Below, in pieces: positions 55,463 to 64,000 of a stretch of DNA of 64,000 bases. How positions within the stretch are numbered: the stretch's first letter is position 1; the number at the start of each line of letters is the position of its first letter. The notes below the pieces were generated by a model, which saw only the letters and a program-made list of their open reading frames with translations, ran no database searches and was not told the DNA's origin. The position numbers and the translations under genes are program-made. Location: positions 186,001-250,000 of the forward strand of contig NZ_SSNZ01000002.1 in the NCBI RefSeq assembly GCF_004801375.1, given 5' to 3'. Source of the DNA: Flavobacterium supellecticarium (GTDB lineage: Bacteria; Bacteroidota; Bacteroidia; Flavobacteriales; Flavobacteriaceae).

Positions 55463-55837
55463 TTATATTGTGTTATTTTTAATGTATTCTATTTTATAGT
55501 GAAACATAGCTGCCATTTTTGCAGCCCTTTCTTTGGCTTCTTCGGCAATGGGTCCGACAAAAAGGGAATCGACCGTAGCGGTAAATAGGGTAAGCCAACG
55601 GTTAAAATGTGTGGCATCTACGGGTAAAAGTGCATGTGGTGGGAAAGGTCGGCCGGAATAGGTATGGTTATCCAGTAAAATACTTTCCCAGAACCGGTAC
55701 ATTTTAGCCAGATGTTCCGGCCAGCGATTCTGTATTTTACTATTAAAAACCGGTCCGATATAATCGTCCTGCTGTACTTTTCCGTAGAAAGTATTCACCA
55801 GTGCTTGTATATCCTCAAAAGTGCTGATATCGTTCAT
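55463..55837 (-). CDS. Group III truncated hemoglobin
   Basis: 124 residues. The short 2-on-2 globin pattern of group III is clear: FYGKVQQDDYIGPVFN, WPEHLAKMYRFWESIL, PPHALLPVDATHFNRWL with proximal heme ligand H77. It would bind heme and a diatomic gas (O2 or NO) in the cytoplasm. The operon context is uncertain; the DUF4136 gene ends 56 bases away behind a terminator. Confidence 0.92.
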   Translation of the reverse strand: MNDISTFEDIQALVNTFYGKVQQDDYIGPVFNSKIQNRWPEHLAKMYRFWESILLDNHTYSGRPFPPHALLPVDATHFNRWLTLFTATVDSLFVGPIAEEAKERAAKMAAMFHYKIEYIKNNTI

Positions 55838-55843
55838 AGTTAT

Positions 55844-55872
55844 AAAAAAGCCTACACAACAGGGTAGGCTTT
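55844..55872 (-). terminator. Terminator after the DUF4136 gene
   Basis: On the minus strand AAAGCCTAC pairs with GTAGGCTTT around CCTGTTGT and ends in a T run. Confidence 0.8.
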
Positions 55873-55893
55873 ATAGTTTTATAGTGAATTACA

Positions 55894-56430
55894 TTATTTT
55901 TTTTGCGGTGGAAACTGCATCAGAATTTTAGAAACAAATTCGTTAATGCGCTCTTCTTTTCTTTCACGGTCTCTGGTTAAAACACCGGTTCCAATACCTT
56001 GCCAGATCAATTCTTTTTTACGGGCATCGATCAGGTCGATATAAAGCGTTCCTTCTGTAGTGGTACTAACAGTACTGTAGGAAGGACCCCATCCCCAGCC
56101 ATAGCCCCATCCGCCGTAACCCCAACCATAGCCGGCATTAAACTGGCTTACGTTGACCTGTTCGCTGGATTTGGTGAAAATATTAACCAACATATCCGGA
56201 TTGTCACTTTTTGTAAAGCCTTTGGCAGTCATCTGATCGTCAATGGCGCGAAGAATACGTCGTTTGTCTAAATCGGAGATCTCGACTTTATCGATTCCAT
56301 CTTTATGAAAGGCATAGGTTTTATACTGACTAAAGTCGGTTCTGTTGTCAAAATCGGATGCTACTCTAACGGAGCTACAAGAGCTGATGACCAAGAGCAG
56401 TAGTATCGGAAGGTATTTTATTGCTTTCAT
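55894..56430 (-). CDS. DUF4136 lipoprotein
   Basis: 178 residues. The lipoprotein signal is MKAIKYLPILLLLVISSC (Cys18). The mature part (VASDFDNRTDFSQYKTYAFH, ILRAIDDQMTAKGFTKSDNP, DMLVNIFTKSSEQVNVSQF) matches DUF4136, of unknown function. It has a Trp/Gly-rich stretch (YGWGYGGWGYGWGWG) and ends ILMQFPPQKK. Located in the outer or inner membrane periplasmic face. Just downstream of hutU. Confidence 0.9.
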   Translation of the reverse strand: MKAIKYLPILLLLVISSCSSVRVASDFDNRTDFSQYKTYAFHKDGIDKVEISDLDKRRILRAIDDQMTAKGFTKSDNPDMLVNIFTKSSEQVNVSQFNAGYGWGYGGWGYGWGWGPSYSTVSTTTEGTLYIDLIDARKKELIWQGIGTGVLTRDRERKEERINEFVSKILMQFPPQKK

Positions 56431-56454
56431 AATGTAATTAGGTTTTATGATTAA

Positions 56455-58440
56455 CTAAAATAATGATTCATCAACAAAATTCGGGAGGGTTACTTTTAGT
56501 AATGGCTGCGATTCCATGGCCCTTTTAATGGCAAAAACTGCGCCTTCGTTTCGCGCCCAGCTTCTTCTGGCAATCCCGTTGTTAACATCCCAGAAAAGCA
56601 TTGATTCTAAGCGTTTTGATGCTTCTTTAGTACCGTCAAGAACCATGCCAAATCCACCGTTAATTACTTCGCCCCATCCAACGCCACCACCATTGTGAAT
56701 GGATACCCAGGTTGCTCCCCGGAAACTGTCACCGATTACGTTATGAATCGCCATATCGGCTGTAAAACGGGAACCGTCATAGATGTTAGATGTTTCACGA
56801 TAAGGGGAATCAGTACCGGATACATCGTGGTGATCGCGTCCTAAAACCACATATCCGATTTCGCCACGGGCAATCGCCTGATTAAAAGCCTCGGCAATTT
56901 TGGTGCGTCCTTCGGCATCGGCATACAAAATACGCGCCTGCGAACCAACCACCAGTTTGTTTTCCTGCGCCCCTTTGATCCAACGGATGTTATCGGCCAT
57001 TTGTTGTTGGATTTCAGTAGGAGCAGTTTGCATCATTTCTTCTAAAACCTGACAAGCGATGGCATCAGTTTTAGCCAGATCGTCCGGATTTCCGGAAGTA
57101 CAAACCCAACGGAACGGTCCGAAGCCATAGTCAAAGCACATGGGTCCCATGATGTCCTGAACATAGCTTGGATATCTGAAATCGATACCGTTTGGAGCCA
57201 TTACATCGGCTCCGGCTCTGGAACTTTCCAAAAGAAAGGCATTTCCATAGTCGAAGAAATAGGTGCCTTTGGCGGTGTGTTTATTGATCGCTGCCGCATG
57301 TCGGCGTAAGGTCTCCTGTACTTTTTCTTTGAAAAGTGTCGGTTCGTTCGCCATCATGTCGTTGGCATCTTCAAAGGAAATCCCGGCAGGGTAGTAGCCA
57401 CCCGCCCACGGATTGTGTAAGGAAGTCTGATCGGAACCTAAGTCGATATAAATATTTTCGTCGTAAAAACGCTCCCAAACGTCTACCACATTACCAAGGT
57501 AGGCAATAGAAACGACTTCTTTATTTTGCTGTGCTTTTCGAACACGTAGGATCAGTTCATCAATATTTTCGATCACTTCATTGATCCATCCCTGTGAGTG
57601 ACGGATATGGGTAATTTTTGGATTTACTTCTGCACAAACGGTGATACATCCGGCGATATTACCGGCTTTAGGTTGCGCACCACTCATTCCGCCCAAACCG
57701 GAAGTTACAAAAACTTTACCGGCCAGATCTTCGCCTTTTTTAGCGATTTTTCGTCCGGCATTCAATACGGTAATCGTCGTTCCGTGAACAATTCCCTGTG
57801 GACCGATATACATATAACTACCGGCTGTCATCTGACCGTATTGCGTAACACCTAAGGCATTAAAACGTTCCCAATCGTCCGGTTTGGAATAATTCGGGAT
57901 CATCATACCGTTGGTAACCACCACTCTCGGAGCCTCCGGGTGTGAAGGGAATAATCCCATCGGATGACCGGAATACATCACCAGCGTTTGTTCGTTGGTC
58001 ATTTCAGCCAGGTATTTCATCGTTAAGCGGTACTGTGCCCAGTTGCTAAAAACCGCTCCGTTTCCACCATAGGTGATCAATTCGTGTGGATGTTGTGCCA
58101 CGGCATAATCCAGGTTATTCTGGATCATTAGCATGATGGCTTTGGCCTGATCGGATTTACCCGGATATTCGGATAACGGTCGGGCATACATTTTATAATC
58201 CGGACGCAGGCGGTACATATAGATACGGCCATAGGTTTCCAACTCGTTCGAAAATTCTTTGATCAATTCGGCGTGATGTTGGGGTTCGAAATAACGCAGG
58301 GCATTTTTTAGTGCCAGTTTTTTCTCGTCGTCGGTTAATATTTCTTTACGCTTTGGCGCGTGGTTTATAGTGCTTTCGTACGGTTTTGGTTGTGGTAATA
58401 CAGAAGGAATTCCTTCTAAAATCTGTTCTTGAAACGTCAT
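56455..58440 (-). CDS. hutU: Urocanate hydratase (long Bacteroidota form)
   Basis: 661 residues. Conserved HutU segments are present: HPHELITYGGNGAVFSNWAQ, VMYSGHPMGLFPSHPEAPRV, TVLNAGRKIAKKGEDLAGKV, TSGLGGMSGAQPKAGNIAG and GRDHHDVSGTDSPYRETSN. The enzyme uses tightly bound NAD as electrophile to convert urocanate to imidazolonepropionate in histidine breakdown. It is longer than the 550-residue E. coli-type enzyme. No other hut gene is adjacent; the arginase-like gene at 19985 is not a credible HutG. A DUF5522 gene is upstream on the same strand. Confidence 0.97.
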   Translation of the reverse strand: MTFQEQILEGIPSVLPQPKPYESTINHAPKRKEILTDDEKKLALKNALRYFEPQHHAELIKEFSNELETYGRIYMYRLRPDYKMYARPLSEYPGKSDQAKAIMLMIQNNLDYAVAQHPHELITYGGNGAVFSNWAQYRLTMKYLAEMTNEQTLVMYSGHPMGLFPSHPEAPRVVVTNGMMIPNYSKPDDWERFNALGVTQYGQMTAGSYMYIGPQGIVHGTTITVLNAGRKIAKKGEDLAGKVFVTSGLGGMSGAQPKAGNIAGCITVCAEVNPKITHIRHSQGWINEVIENIDELILRVRKAQQNKEVVSIAYLGNVVDVWERFYDENIYIDLGSDQTSLHNPWAGGYYPAGISFEDANDMMANEPTLFKEKVQETLRRHAAAINKHTAKGTYFFDYGNAFLLESSRAGADVMAPNGIDFRYPSYVQDIMGPMCFDYGFGPFRWVCTSGNPDDLAKTDAIACQVLEEMMQTAPTEIQQQMADNIRWIKGAQENKLVVGSQARILYADAEGRTKIAEAFNQAIARGEIGYVVLGRDHHDVSGTDSPYRETSNIYDGSRFTADMAIHNVIGDSFRGATWVSIHNGGGVGWGEVINGGFGMVLDGTKEASKRLESMLFWDVNNGIARRSWARNEGAVFAIKRAMESQPLLKVTLPNFVDESLF

Positions 58441-58508
58441 GATTGTTGTGTGAATTTCGTGTATTATAAAATGATAAAAATGCGCAGGGAATTCCCGGCT
58501 ATGGATAG

Positions 58509-58518
58509 CGGATATCCG
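58509..58518. promoter_or_regulatory. Palindrome in the hutU leader (possible operator)
   Basis: CGGATATCCG is a perfect 10-base palindrome, flanked by ATAG and ACCTAT, 69 bases upstream of the hutU start. A regulator binding here is only a possibility. Confidence 0.25.
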
Positions 58519-58576
58519 ACCTATGGTAGGATTTGTAAATTTTGATCTTATAGCGGACTAAAATGGCATCCATTTT

Positions 58577-58753
58577 TTATTTTTTTATCGTTCCGGTGTT
58601 TTTGTTGAATCCATACGGACAATGGCGGCATCCGTTTTTACAGCAATAGCCTCTTTTTAAATGATAGGCTTCTGTGAACACTTTATAGCCTTCCGGGGAC
58701 AAATAATAGTCTTCTCCGGGGATTAATTTATTTTTAGTATTTTGGTTGTCCAT
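58577..58753 (-). CDS. DUF5522 small cysteine-rich protein
   Basis: 58 residues, start ATG at 58753, stop at 58577-58579. The sequence includes GEDYYLSPEGYKVFTEAYHL and KRGYCCKNGCRHCPYGF. The CCxxGCxxCPY motif and the preceding GxDYYxxxGxxVFTExYHLxRG are the DUF5522 signature. The four cysteines probably bind zinc or a cluster. It is 136 bases upstream of hutU on the same strand and may share its transcript; the intervening leader holds a palindrome CGGATATCCG (58509-58518). Confidence 0.9.
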   Translation of the reverse strand: MDNQNTKNKLIPGEDYYLSPEGYKVFTEAYHLKRGYCCKNGCRHCPYGFNKNTGTIKK

Positions 58754-58781
58754 ACGGACAAATTTAGGAACTTTACCGTTA

Positions 58782-59117
58782 ATGATCGTACTTGTATTAA
58801 AATATTTAACGCCAAAAGGGTTTCGGGGTATTACCGTTTTTCCTTTTGTGTTTGTTGTGAGGAAGGAGGATAAAAAGGACGTTGTATTTCTGAATCATGA
58901 AAAAATTCATATCCGGCAACAATTGGAACTTTTACTGCTTCCTTTTTTTATCTGGTACGGAATCGAATTTCTGATCCGATGGCGGCAGTATGGCAATCGG
59001 CATACGGCTTACCGGAATATCAGTTTTGAACGGGAAGCCTATGCGAACGAAGCCAATCCGGATTATCTGTCGAAACGACCATTTTGGTATTTTATAAAGT
59101 ATCTGAAAAACAAATAA
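58782..59117 (+). CDS. Small membrane protein with HExxH motif (M56-like or DUF4157-like)
   Basis: 111 residues from the ATG at 58782 (MIVLVLKYLTPKGFRGITVF); a TTG 36 bases earlier is less likely. The protein has a zinc-peptidase-like motif HEKIH at 39-43 (FLNHEKIHIRQQLEL), a membrane helix around 50-65 (LLPFFIWYGIEFL), and a conserved SFEREAYANEANPDYL. In zinc peptidases a later glutamate is the third ligand, and E85 or E89 could serve. Such short proteins are common in Bacteroidota. Activity is unproven. It diverges from the DUF5522 gene, 28 bases apart. Confidence 0.75.
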   Translation: MIVLVLKYLTPKGFRGITVFPFVFVVRKEDKKDVVFLNHEKIHIRQQLELLLLPFFIWYGIEFLIRWRQYGNRHTAYRNISFEREAYANEANPDYLSKRPFWYFIKYLKNK

Positions 59118-59145
59118 CCCCGATGATCGATCATCGGGGTTATTT
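59115..59145. terminator. Bidirectional terminator
   Basis: TAACCCCGATGAT pairs with ATCATCGGGGTTA around CG. It separates the convergent HExxH gene and the T9SS cargo gene. Confidence 0.85.
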
Positions 59146-59163
59146 GTTTGTATTCGGAAGTTA

Positions 59164-62100
59164 TTAGAAAATCGTTTTACGATCTACCGTAGCTCCGTTT
59201 TCAAGTGTGATTTTTAAAAGCACAACACTAGATGATTTTTTTACATTTTTCAAGGCGATTTCGTTTTCACCTACATTTTTATACTCGTCAATTTTTCGTC
59301 CTAAAACATCGAATGCTGTGATGTTTTTGATTCTTTCATTAGCCGAGTTTACAGCCAATTCGTTTCCGCGTAATACTTTGATACCGTTTTCAAGGCTAAA
59401 GTCACCGTTTCCTAACGTACCGTTGGTGAAACGCAATACAAAACGCTCGTTAAAAGTACCTGCAGCCGATGTGAATGAATACGGAGCCGTTCTTAAATCG
59501 TGGATCGTATTGGTTGTTTTATCTTCCAGGTAGATCGCATGCGTATCGAAAATTCCATCTAAGTGATCAATTCCGATTTGGTAGGTATTCTGAGCGTTGG
59601 CATTGAAACCTAATGGAATCTGATCTTCCTGGTTAAACGGTAACGGACGTGCCTGAATGGTCAGGTTCATATCCGGAATAGTCGAGTAGAAGGTTACACC
59701 GTTTCCACCGAAAGACTGTCCATCAAGACCTCTGTCGAAATCCATAGTTGCCTCTTCATCATATCCTACTAAAATTTGGCTAAAAGCACCGTTTTCATTT
59801 GCTAAATTCAACCAGATACGGTGTTTTTCCGATTCACCACCAGCAACCGATTGTGTTTCCGGGTTGATTGGTGTGCCGCCATTTTTCATGAAATTATCGT
59901 TTTTACCGGTAACACGCATACTGTTTGTAAACTTCGCATTTCCGTTGGCTAAACCTTTTACGAAGAAAGCCTGTCCCGATGCGATATAACGGCTTGGCGC
60001 GCTTCCACCGGTTGCAGCGGTTGCTGTTGCTCCGAATTTATTTACGGTAGCATAATCGGCAGCAGTATAGTTATAGGCATATGTACCATAGAACGGGCTA
60101 GGATTTGTGTTGCCTATAGGTGTATTGTGCGTCCAGATATAAACCGTACCATCTACCAATGTTTTGTTGGTATTGTCTGTCAGGAAAGACACCACATCGA
60201 TAGCCGAAGCATAAGGATTTCCGATCAAGTTCCACTGATCATCATCTACAGTTACACCTCCGCCAACGTTTGCGTCTGTTCCGATAGCAATTGGAATTGT
60301 AATATCTCCATTGTTTGGTGTTCCTACGAAAGTAGCCGTATATGGTGTTTTGTTGTTTGGACTAAGATCGAATGTTTGTGGCGCTCTTACGATATAACCC
60401 ATTCTTGGATCCATAGCTGTAGCATTGTTTACACTGATCCAGTTTCCGTAACCACCATTGATAGTTGGTTGCCATTTCATGTATTTGTCACCCAATGTGT
60501 TTGGAGATAACATCGCTAATGTATATCCGGAAGCTAATGTTACCGGTGAATTCCAGTAGGTGAAATCATAACGATACATCGGTTTTGTTGTACGTCTGAT
60601 ATTTACATTTCCAGAATTTTCTACATTGTCTACCTGTACGATACTAGCATTATTGTCTACATTTAAGGTACCGTTATTTTTTACGTCAATTTTATTAACC
60701 ACTTTGATTCCGTTAGTTGCCGGAATATCCAAACGACCATTTGTACGAACCGTTAAGGTTTTAGCCTGCGCTTCATAATTGGTTCCATTAATGGTTGAGG
60801 AATTGCTGGTTGGTTTAATGATCACACAGTTATCACTTGTAGGAACTCCTACCGGTAACCAGTTGTTCGGATCATTCCAGTTGCCATTATTACCCTGCCA
60901 TACCTTCGATTTGTTGTTAACACTCACCGGTTTAGAAGCGGTACAACCATTGGTTAATTGAACATTAGCTGTAAAGGACCAGTTGCTTACTTCTAATTGT
61001 GCTGTAGATGGTTTGATATATACAGTGTTTACAGCCTGATTGGTATAAGGGATTGTCCCGTTTGCATCGATATAGGCATCGATAGTTGCACCCGACCATG
61101 TAAAGTTGGAGGTTAACGGACGGTGTCCGGATAAAATCACATCGTCGATAGCCCATCCATCGCAATAACCTGCCTGATAACGGAATCTGATTTTTAAATT
61201 GCTTACTCCGATATAGTCATTCAAATAAATAATTGTATTTACAAATCGGCTTGGAGCACCCTGACTGTTAGTGTAACTAACAACTCTGGTCCATGTTGTT
61301 CCATTGTCTTTAGAAACTTCGACAGCAGCACTCTCACCATTTCCATAGTACGAATAATACTGACGGAATGTTAAGGTTAAATCCAGAAAAGTTGAAGTGT
61401 TATACGAATTTGTTGTCGTTAAAATAATGTCTTTTCCACTTCCGCTTACATCAGCTGTTGTGAAGGCAAATTTATTACCTGTTGTTCCTGTACTCGAATT
61501 GATCGCTGGTTTCCAGTTGGCTGTTGTAGTAGTATAAATACTTGTTTTTTGTTGCCATTCGGTAGTACTGGTTCCATTACCGGATTTAGTGAAAAGACCT
61601 AATCCGCTCCCTTCAAAATTTTCGTTAAAAAGCTCTACCAATTCGGTGCTACCTGCTGCTGCAATCTGTACAAAGTTGTCATCACCACAAATTTCCGGAG
61701 AAGAAGGTGTAATTGTAATATTGGGCACCGGTTTGATTTTAGCGGTAATTGCTCTTCGAACCAACGATTCGCAAGAACCGTTTACAGCGGTAACATAGTA
61801 AGTTGCTGACATCATTAGTGGAGGTGTCGTATAGCTTGCCGATGTTGCACCTGCAATAGGAGAACCACCGGTTTCGCTGGTATACCACCGGTAAGAAGTA
61901 ACTCCTGCTGATCCTGTTACAGTTAAGGTTACAGGGCCTTCACCACATGATTCTACGGTTGGTGCTGTAAGGATTTTTGCCGGACAATCGGCAATAACTG
62001 TAAGGATGTAATCTTCGGTTTCTCCATTTGTATAACTACCACAAGGAGAAAGTACAGTACCATTATTTCCATTAGCGGAACGAATACGTAGTCGGTAGTT

Positions 62101-63546
62101 CCCCGGGGCAGTCCCGGCCGGAATTACAAATCCAAAAGTAGTTGATAAGATATTTACACTTGAGTTATAAACATTCTCACCGCTATCGGTAAAATCGTTG
62201 TTTTTATTCCAGTCAACCCAGGCACTCACAAATTGTTTGTCTGGACCGGCAAGAACTACGCTGATATTAAGATCACCACCGGCAATTTGCTGAGCCGCAT
62301 CCAAACTTGTGAAATCACCATATCCTGACGTACTGTATCCTGAATTGTTGTTTACAGCGTCTGAAATCGCTCCGGTTGTTTTAAAACTTGAAATATAATA
62401 ACTGCTTGATGTCGATGTTGCTGTACAGTATACTAATGTTTTAGCATTTCCGGTTAAAGGAGAAGTCGTTCTGTATTTTGTACCTCCTGTACAGTTTGAG
62501 TTAAAAGAGTATACAAAGAAATAATACGTTGTATTGGCCGAAAGTCCGGTAGCGCTAAAAGTAGTATTACCATCGTTGTCGATAACGATATTTGTGCTAC
62601 CCAGATTCTGTCCGATAGAATAGTTCGTTCCATTGGTAATTGTTGGAGCTGTACCGGTTGTGTTTGCGATAACAAGGTAGTTGTCTGGAGCAGGCGATGC
62701 TGCTGTAAACGAACCGTTCATAGAATTAACTCCGATACTGCTTAACGTAAGTGCCGAAGGCTGAGCCGTAGGTACGGTACAAGGTCCTACAGGTGTCCAG
62801 GTAAATAAAAGATTTGCATTTGGATAGGCACTGTTACGTGTTCTTACAGTCGAACTATTAGCTGTTCCGTCAGAGGTATTACCAGCCCAAGTAGTGTTAC
62901 TTGAAAGGGATCTGTTGTTATAATCACCGTTGTTGCTTCCTCGTAAACCAACCTGAACATTCACGTTGGAACCACCACCATTACCTGATGGAGCGCAAGA
63001 ACCGTACGAAATGGACACAACATTTGTTGTTTCGCTTAAACGGATTTGAAAGTTAAAATCACCATCACGAGCAGTACGCACGGCATTTGTCCATTGTACT
63101 ACAAAAACACGGTTTGGAGCGGATCCAATTGTTTTGTAGATAATCGCATTTCCGTTATTTTTAAGATCAACTCCCACAGCACTTACCGCACCAGCATATC
63201 CGGCTACCGAAGAAATAGGAGCGTATTCAGAAGCAGATGAAGTTGTTGATCCGAAGGTGATAAATCCGTTTGAGTTTACCGAACAGGTTGTATAGTTGGT
63301 TCCGTTAAAATTAAAGGTAAAACCAATTGGAATATTGTTTGCCGTTACATTGTCGTCCCAGTTGCTGTTAATAGCATTTGTTGCACCGGTAATAGCCGTA
63401 TAATTTGATGAGCTTTCTGAAAAAGTATAATTGCTTACCTGGCTGAATCCAGTAGCGCAAACAAGTAAAAGCAGCAACGAAAGTAGGTTGCTTTTTGAGT
63501 TGAAAAAATTTTCAATTTTAAACGTAAATCGGGGGCGAATTAACAT
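59164..63546 (-). CDS. T9SS cargo protein with GEVED and beta-sandwich domains (sorting signal type C-like)
   Basis: 1460 residues. The N-terminal signal is long (MLIRPRFTF to CATGFSQVSN). Domains in order: a beta-sandwich (about 35-250), a fibronectin-like one (about 255-370), a GEVED repeat (about 425-520, VSAWVDWNKNNDFTDSGENV and NGETEDYILTVI), an Ig-like domain (about 525-605), a MAM-like region (about 640-810) and a lectin-like part with the WQGNNGNWNDPNNWLPVGVP motif. The last 80 residues (ITAFDVLGRKIDEYKNVGEN then EIALKNVKKSSS, ending VDRKTIF) are the C-terminal sorting domain. It is exported by the T9SS for which gldKLMN are encoded here, probably as a surface adhesin. Confidence 0.93.
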   Translation of the reverse strand: MLIRPRFTFKIENFFNSKSNLLSLLLLLVCATGFSQVSNYTFSESSSNYTAITGATNAINSNWDDNVTANNIPIGFTFNFNGTNYTTCSVNSNGFITFGSTTSSASEYAPISSVAGYAGAVSAVGVDLKNNGNAIIYKTIGSAPNRVFVVQWTNAVRTARDGDFNFQIRLSETTNVVSISYGSCAPSGNGGGSNVNVQVGLRGSNNGDYNNRSLSSNTTWAGNTSDGTANSSTVRTRNSAYPNANLLFTWTPVGPCTVPTAQPSALTLSSIGVNSMNGSFTAASPAPDNYLVIANTTGTAPTITNGTNYSIGQNLGSTNIVIDNDGNTTFSATGLSANTTYYFFVYSFNSNCTGGTKYRTTSPLTGNAKTLVYCTATSTSSSYYISSFKTTGAISDAVNNNSGYSTSGYGDFTSLDAAQQIAGGDLNISVVLAGPDKQFVSAWVDWNKNNDFTDSGENVYNSSVNILSTTFGFVIPAGTAPGNYRLRIRSANGNNGTVLSPCGSYTNGETEDYILTVIADCPAKILTAPTVESCGEGPVTLTVTGSAGVTSYRWYTSETGGSPIAGATSASYTTPPLMMSATYYVTAVNGSCESLVRRAITAKIKPVPNITITPSSPEICGDDNFVQIAAAGSTELVELFNENFEGSGLGLFTKSGNGTSTTEWQQKTSIYTTTTANWKPAINSSTGTTGNKFAFTTADVSGSGKDIILTTTNSYNTSTFLDLTLTFRQYYSYYGNGESAAVEVSKDNGTTWTRVVSYTNSQGAPSRFVNTIIYLNDYIGVSNLKIRFRYQAGYCDGWAIDDVILSGHRPLTSNFTWSGATIDAYIDANGTIPYTNQAVNTVYIKPSTAQLEVSNWSFTANVQLTNGCTASKPVSVNNKSKVWQGNNGNWNDPNNWLPVGVPTSDNCVIIKPTSNSSTINGTNYEAQAKTLTVRTNGRLDIPATNGIKVVNKIDVKNNGTLNVDNNASIVQVDNVENSGNVNIRRTTKPMYRYDFTYWNSPVTLASGYTLAMLSPNTLGDKYMKWQPTINGGYGNWISVNNATAMDPRMGYIVRAPQTFDLSPNNKTPYTATFVGTPNNGDITIPIAIGTDANVGGGVTVDDDQWNLIGNPYASAIDVVSFLTDNTNKTLVDGTVYIWTHNTPIGNTNPSPFYGTYAYNYTAADYATVNKFGATATAATGGSAPSRYIASGQAFFVKGLANGNAKFTNSMRVTGKNDNFMKNGGTPINPETQSVAGGESEKHRIWLNLANENGAFSQILVGYDEEATMDFDRGLDGQSFGGNGVTFYSTIPDMNLTIQARPLPFNQEDQIPLGFNANAQNTYQIGIDHLDGIFDTHAIYLEDKTTNTIHDLRTAPYSFTSAAGTFNERFVLRFTNGTLGNGDFSLENGIKVLRGNELAVNSANERIKNITAFDVLGRKIDEYKNVGENEIALKNVKKSSSVVLLKITLENGATVDRKTIF

Positions 63547-63947
63547 ACTAAAAAATCTTTGGGGTTATTTTTACGGTGCGAAAATATGTACTAAGAAGCA
63601 GACAGAAGGTGTCTCGGAACCGAATTTCGATGAAGGTTTCTGTTTAATCGATAAAGTGCATTTTTGACCTCGACATGACCTTTTATGATACAGACTTATT
63701 TTTGATTTGTATTGTTTTTCTGATGGTTATCTGTTTTTTGGATTCGGAGATTTGGGCGGTTTGTTTTTTGCTTTTTACAAGGTTTTTCTGTGTAAAAAAA
63801 ACGTAGAAAAGGGTTTGGATGGAGGCGTTTGATGTACCATTCCAAAAGATTATTTTGTTTGAAACAAAACGAAATAAAGTGGATTTGTTACAAAATAAAA
63901 ATCCCCTGCATAAACAGGGGATTGGTCTTGAAATGTTGTTATATTGT
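63547..63947. other. 401-base intergenic region before the second T9SS cargo gene
   Basis: AT-rich, with no coding quality in either strand apart from short shadows. It contains the terminator for the upstream gene (63895-63924). Confidence 0.5.
63895..63924 (-). terminator. Terminator of the right-edge gene
   Basis: AATCCCCTG pairs with CAGGGGATT around a 6-base loop; on the minus strand a T-rich run follows (TTTTTATTTTG). Confidence 0.8.
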
Positions 63948-64000
63948 TTAGAAAATCGTTTTTCGGTCTACGGTAGCACCGTTTTCCAATGTGATTTTTA
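63948..64000 (-). CDS. T9SS cargo protein, only the last 17 codons inside the window
   Basis: The minus strand reads KITLENGATVDRKTIF and stops at 63948-63950. These 16 residues are identical to the C-terminus of the 1460-residue T9SS cargo protein, so an adjacent paralog with the same type of sorting tail begins outside the window. Nothing else of it can be described. Confidence 0.85.
   Translation of the reverse strand, partial: KITLENGATVDRKTIF

Noticed and set aside
63431..63667. 78-codon plus-strand frame at the 5' end of the T9SS cargo gene
   Set aside because: Antisense to the signal peptide region of the cargo gene with no protein features.

Overview
The window reads as a low-GC chromosomal segment of a Bacteroidota bacterium, family Flavobacteriaceae, most likely Flavobacterium or a close relative. 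The evidence is the gldK-gldL-gldM-gldN gliding motility / type IX secretion (T9SS) cluster, two proteins ending in a Flavobacterium-type T9SS sorting tail, the Bacteroidota promoter signature (-7 TAnnTTTG, sometimes with a -33 TTG) upstream of many genes, the virtual absence of Shine-Dalgarno sequences, and several Bacteroidota-typical families (DUF983, DUF4230, DUF5522, GSCFA, long-form urocanate hydratase). No phage, insertion sequence, plasmid or CRISPR was seen.

Layout. 0-9 kb (all minus strand): the 3' part of a gene encoding a large MG2/plug-type surface protein is cut by the left edge; then groL-groS, secG, a TPR protein, lptE, a sigma-54 activator and miaB form a cell-envelope and housekeeping block. 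9-17 kb (minus): a peptide-export locus. It has an HlyD adaptor, a C39-peptidase ABC transporter (PCAT), two short double-glycine-leader peptides (one frameshifted), two secreted proteins of one family, each placed just downstream of one precursor, and a VKOR-thioredoxin membrane protein that probably makes disulfides. 17-30 kb (plus, mostly): topA, an arginase-fold protein with degenerate metal motifs, gldKLMN, a DAO-family oxidoreductase, and an ABC-F ATPase, with DUF983 and FemAB-like genes on the minus strand.

31-38.6 kb: an accessory, decaying region. It holds a non-coding array of about 175-nt tandem repeats whose stems keep pairing through compensatory changes, a DUF1801 pseudogene, a TPR histidine kinase and its NarL-type response regulator, small lipoproteins, a GNAT gene, two more decayed genes, and two tandem initiator tRNA-Met genes. 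38.9-48.6 kb: era, der, an outer-membrane beta-barrel receptor, two small hypotheticals, the lemA-TPM-TPM set, a MerR regulator and an M23 peptidase. 48.8-64 kb: alaS, GSCFA, DUF4230, rhodanese, an aromatic amino acid hydroxylase, group III truncated hemoglobin, DUF4136 lipoprotein, hutU, a DUF5522 gene shorter than 60 codons, an HExxH membrane protein, a 1460-residue T9SS cargo, and the 3' end of a second such cargo at the right edge.

The two most unusual items are (1) the 9-17 kb locus, where export, proteolytic leader removal and disulfide formation appear to serve two cysteine-containing peptides, each with a secreted partner; and (2) the structured tandem array at 31.69-32.31 kb. Family names are recalled from sequence patterns only; no database was searched.
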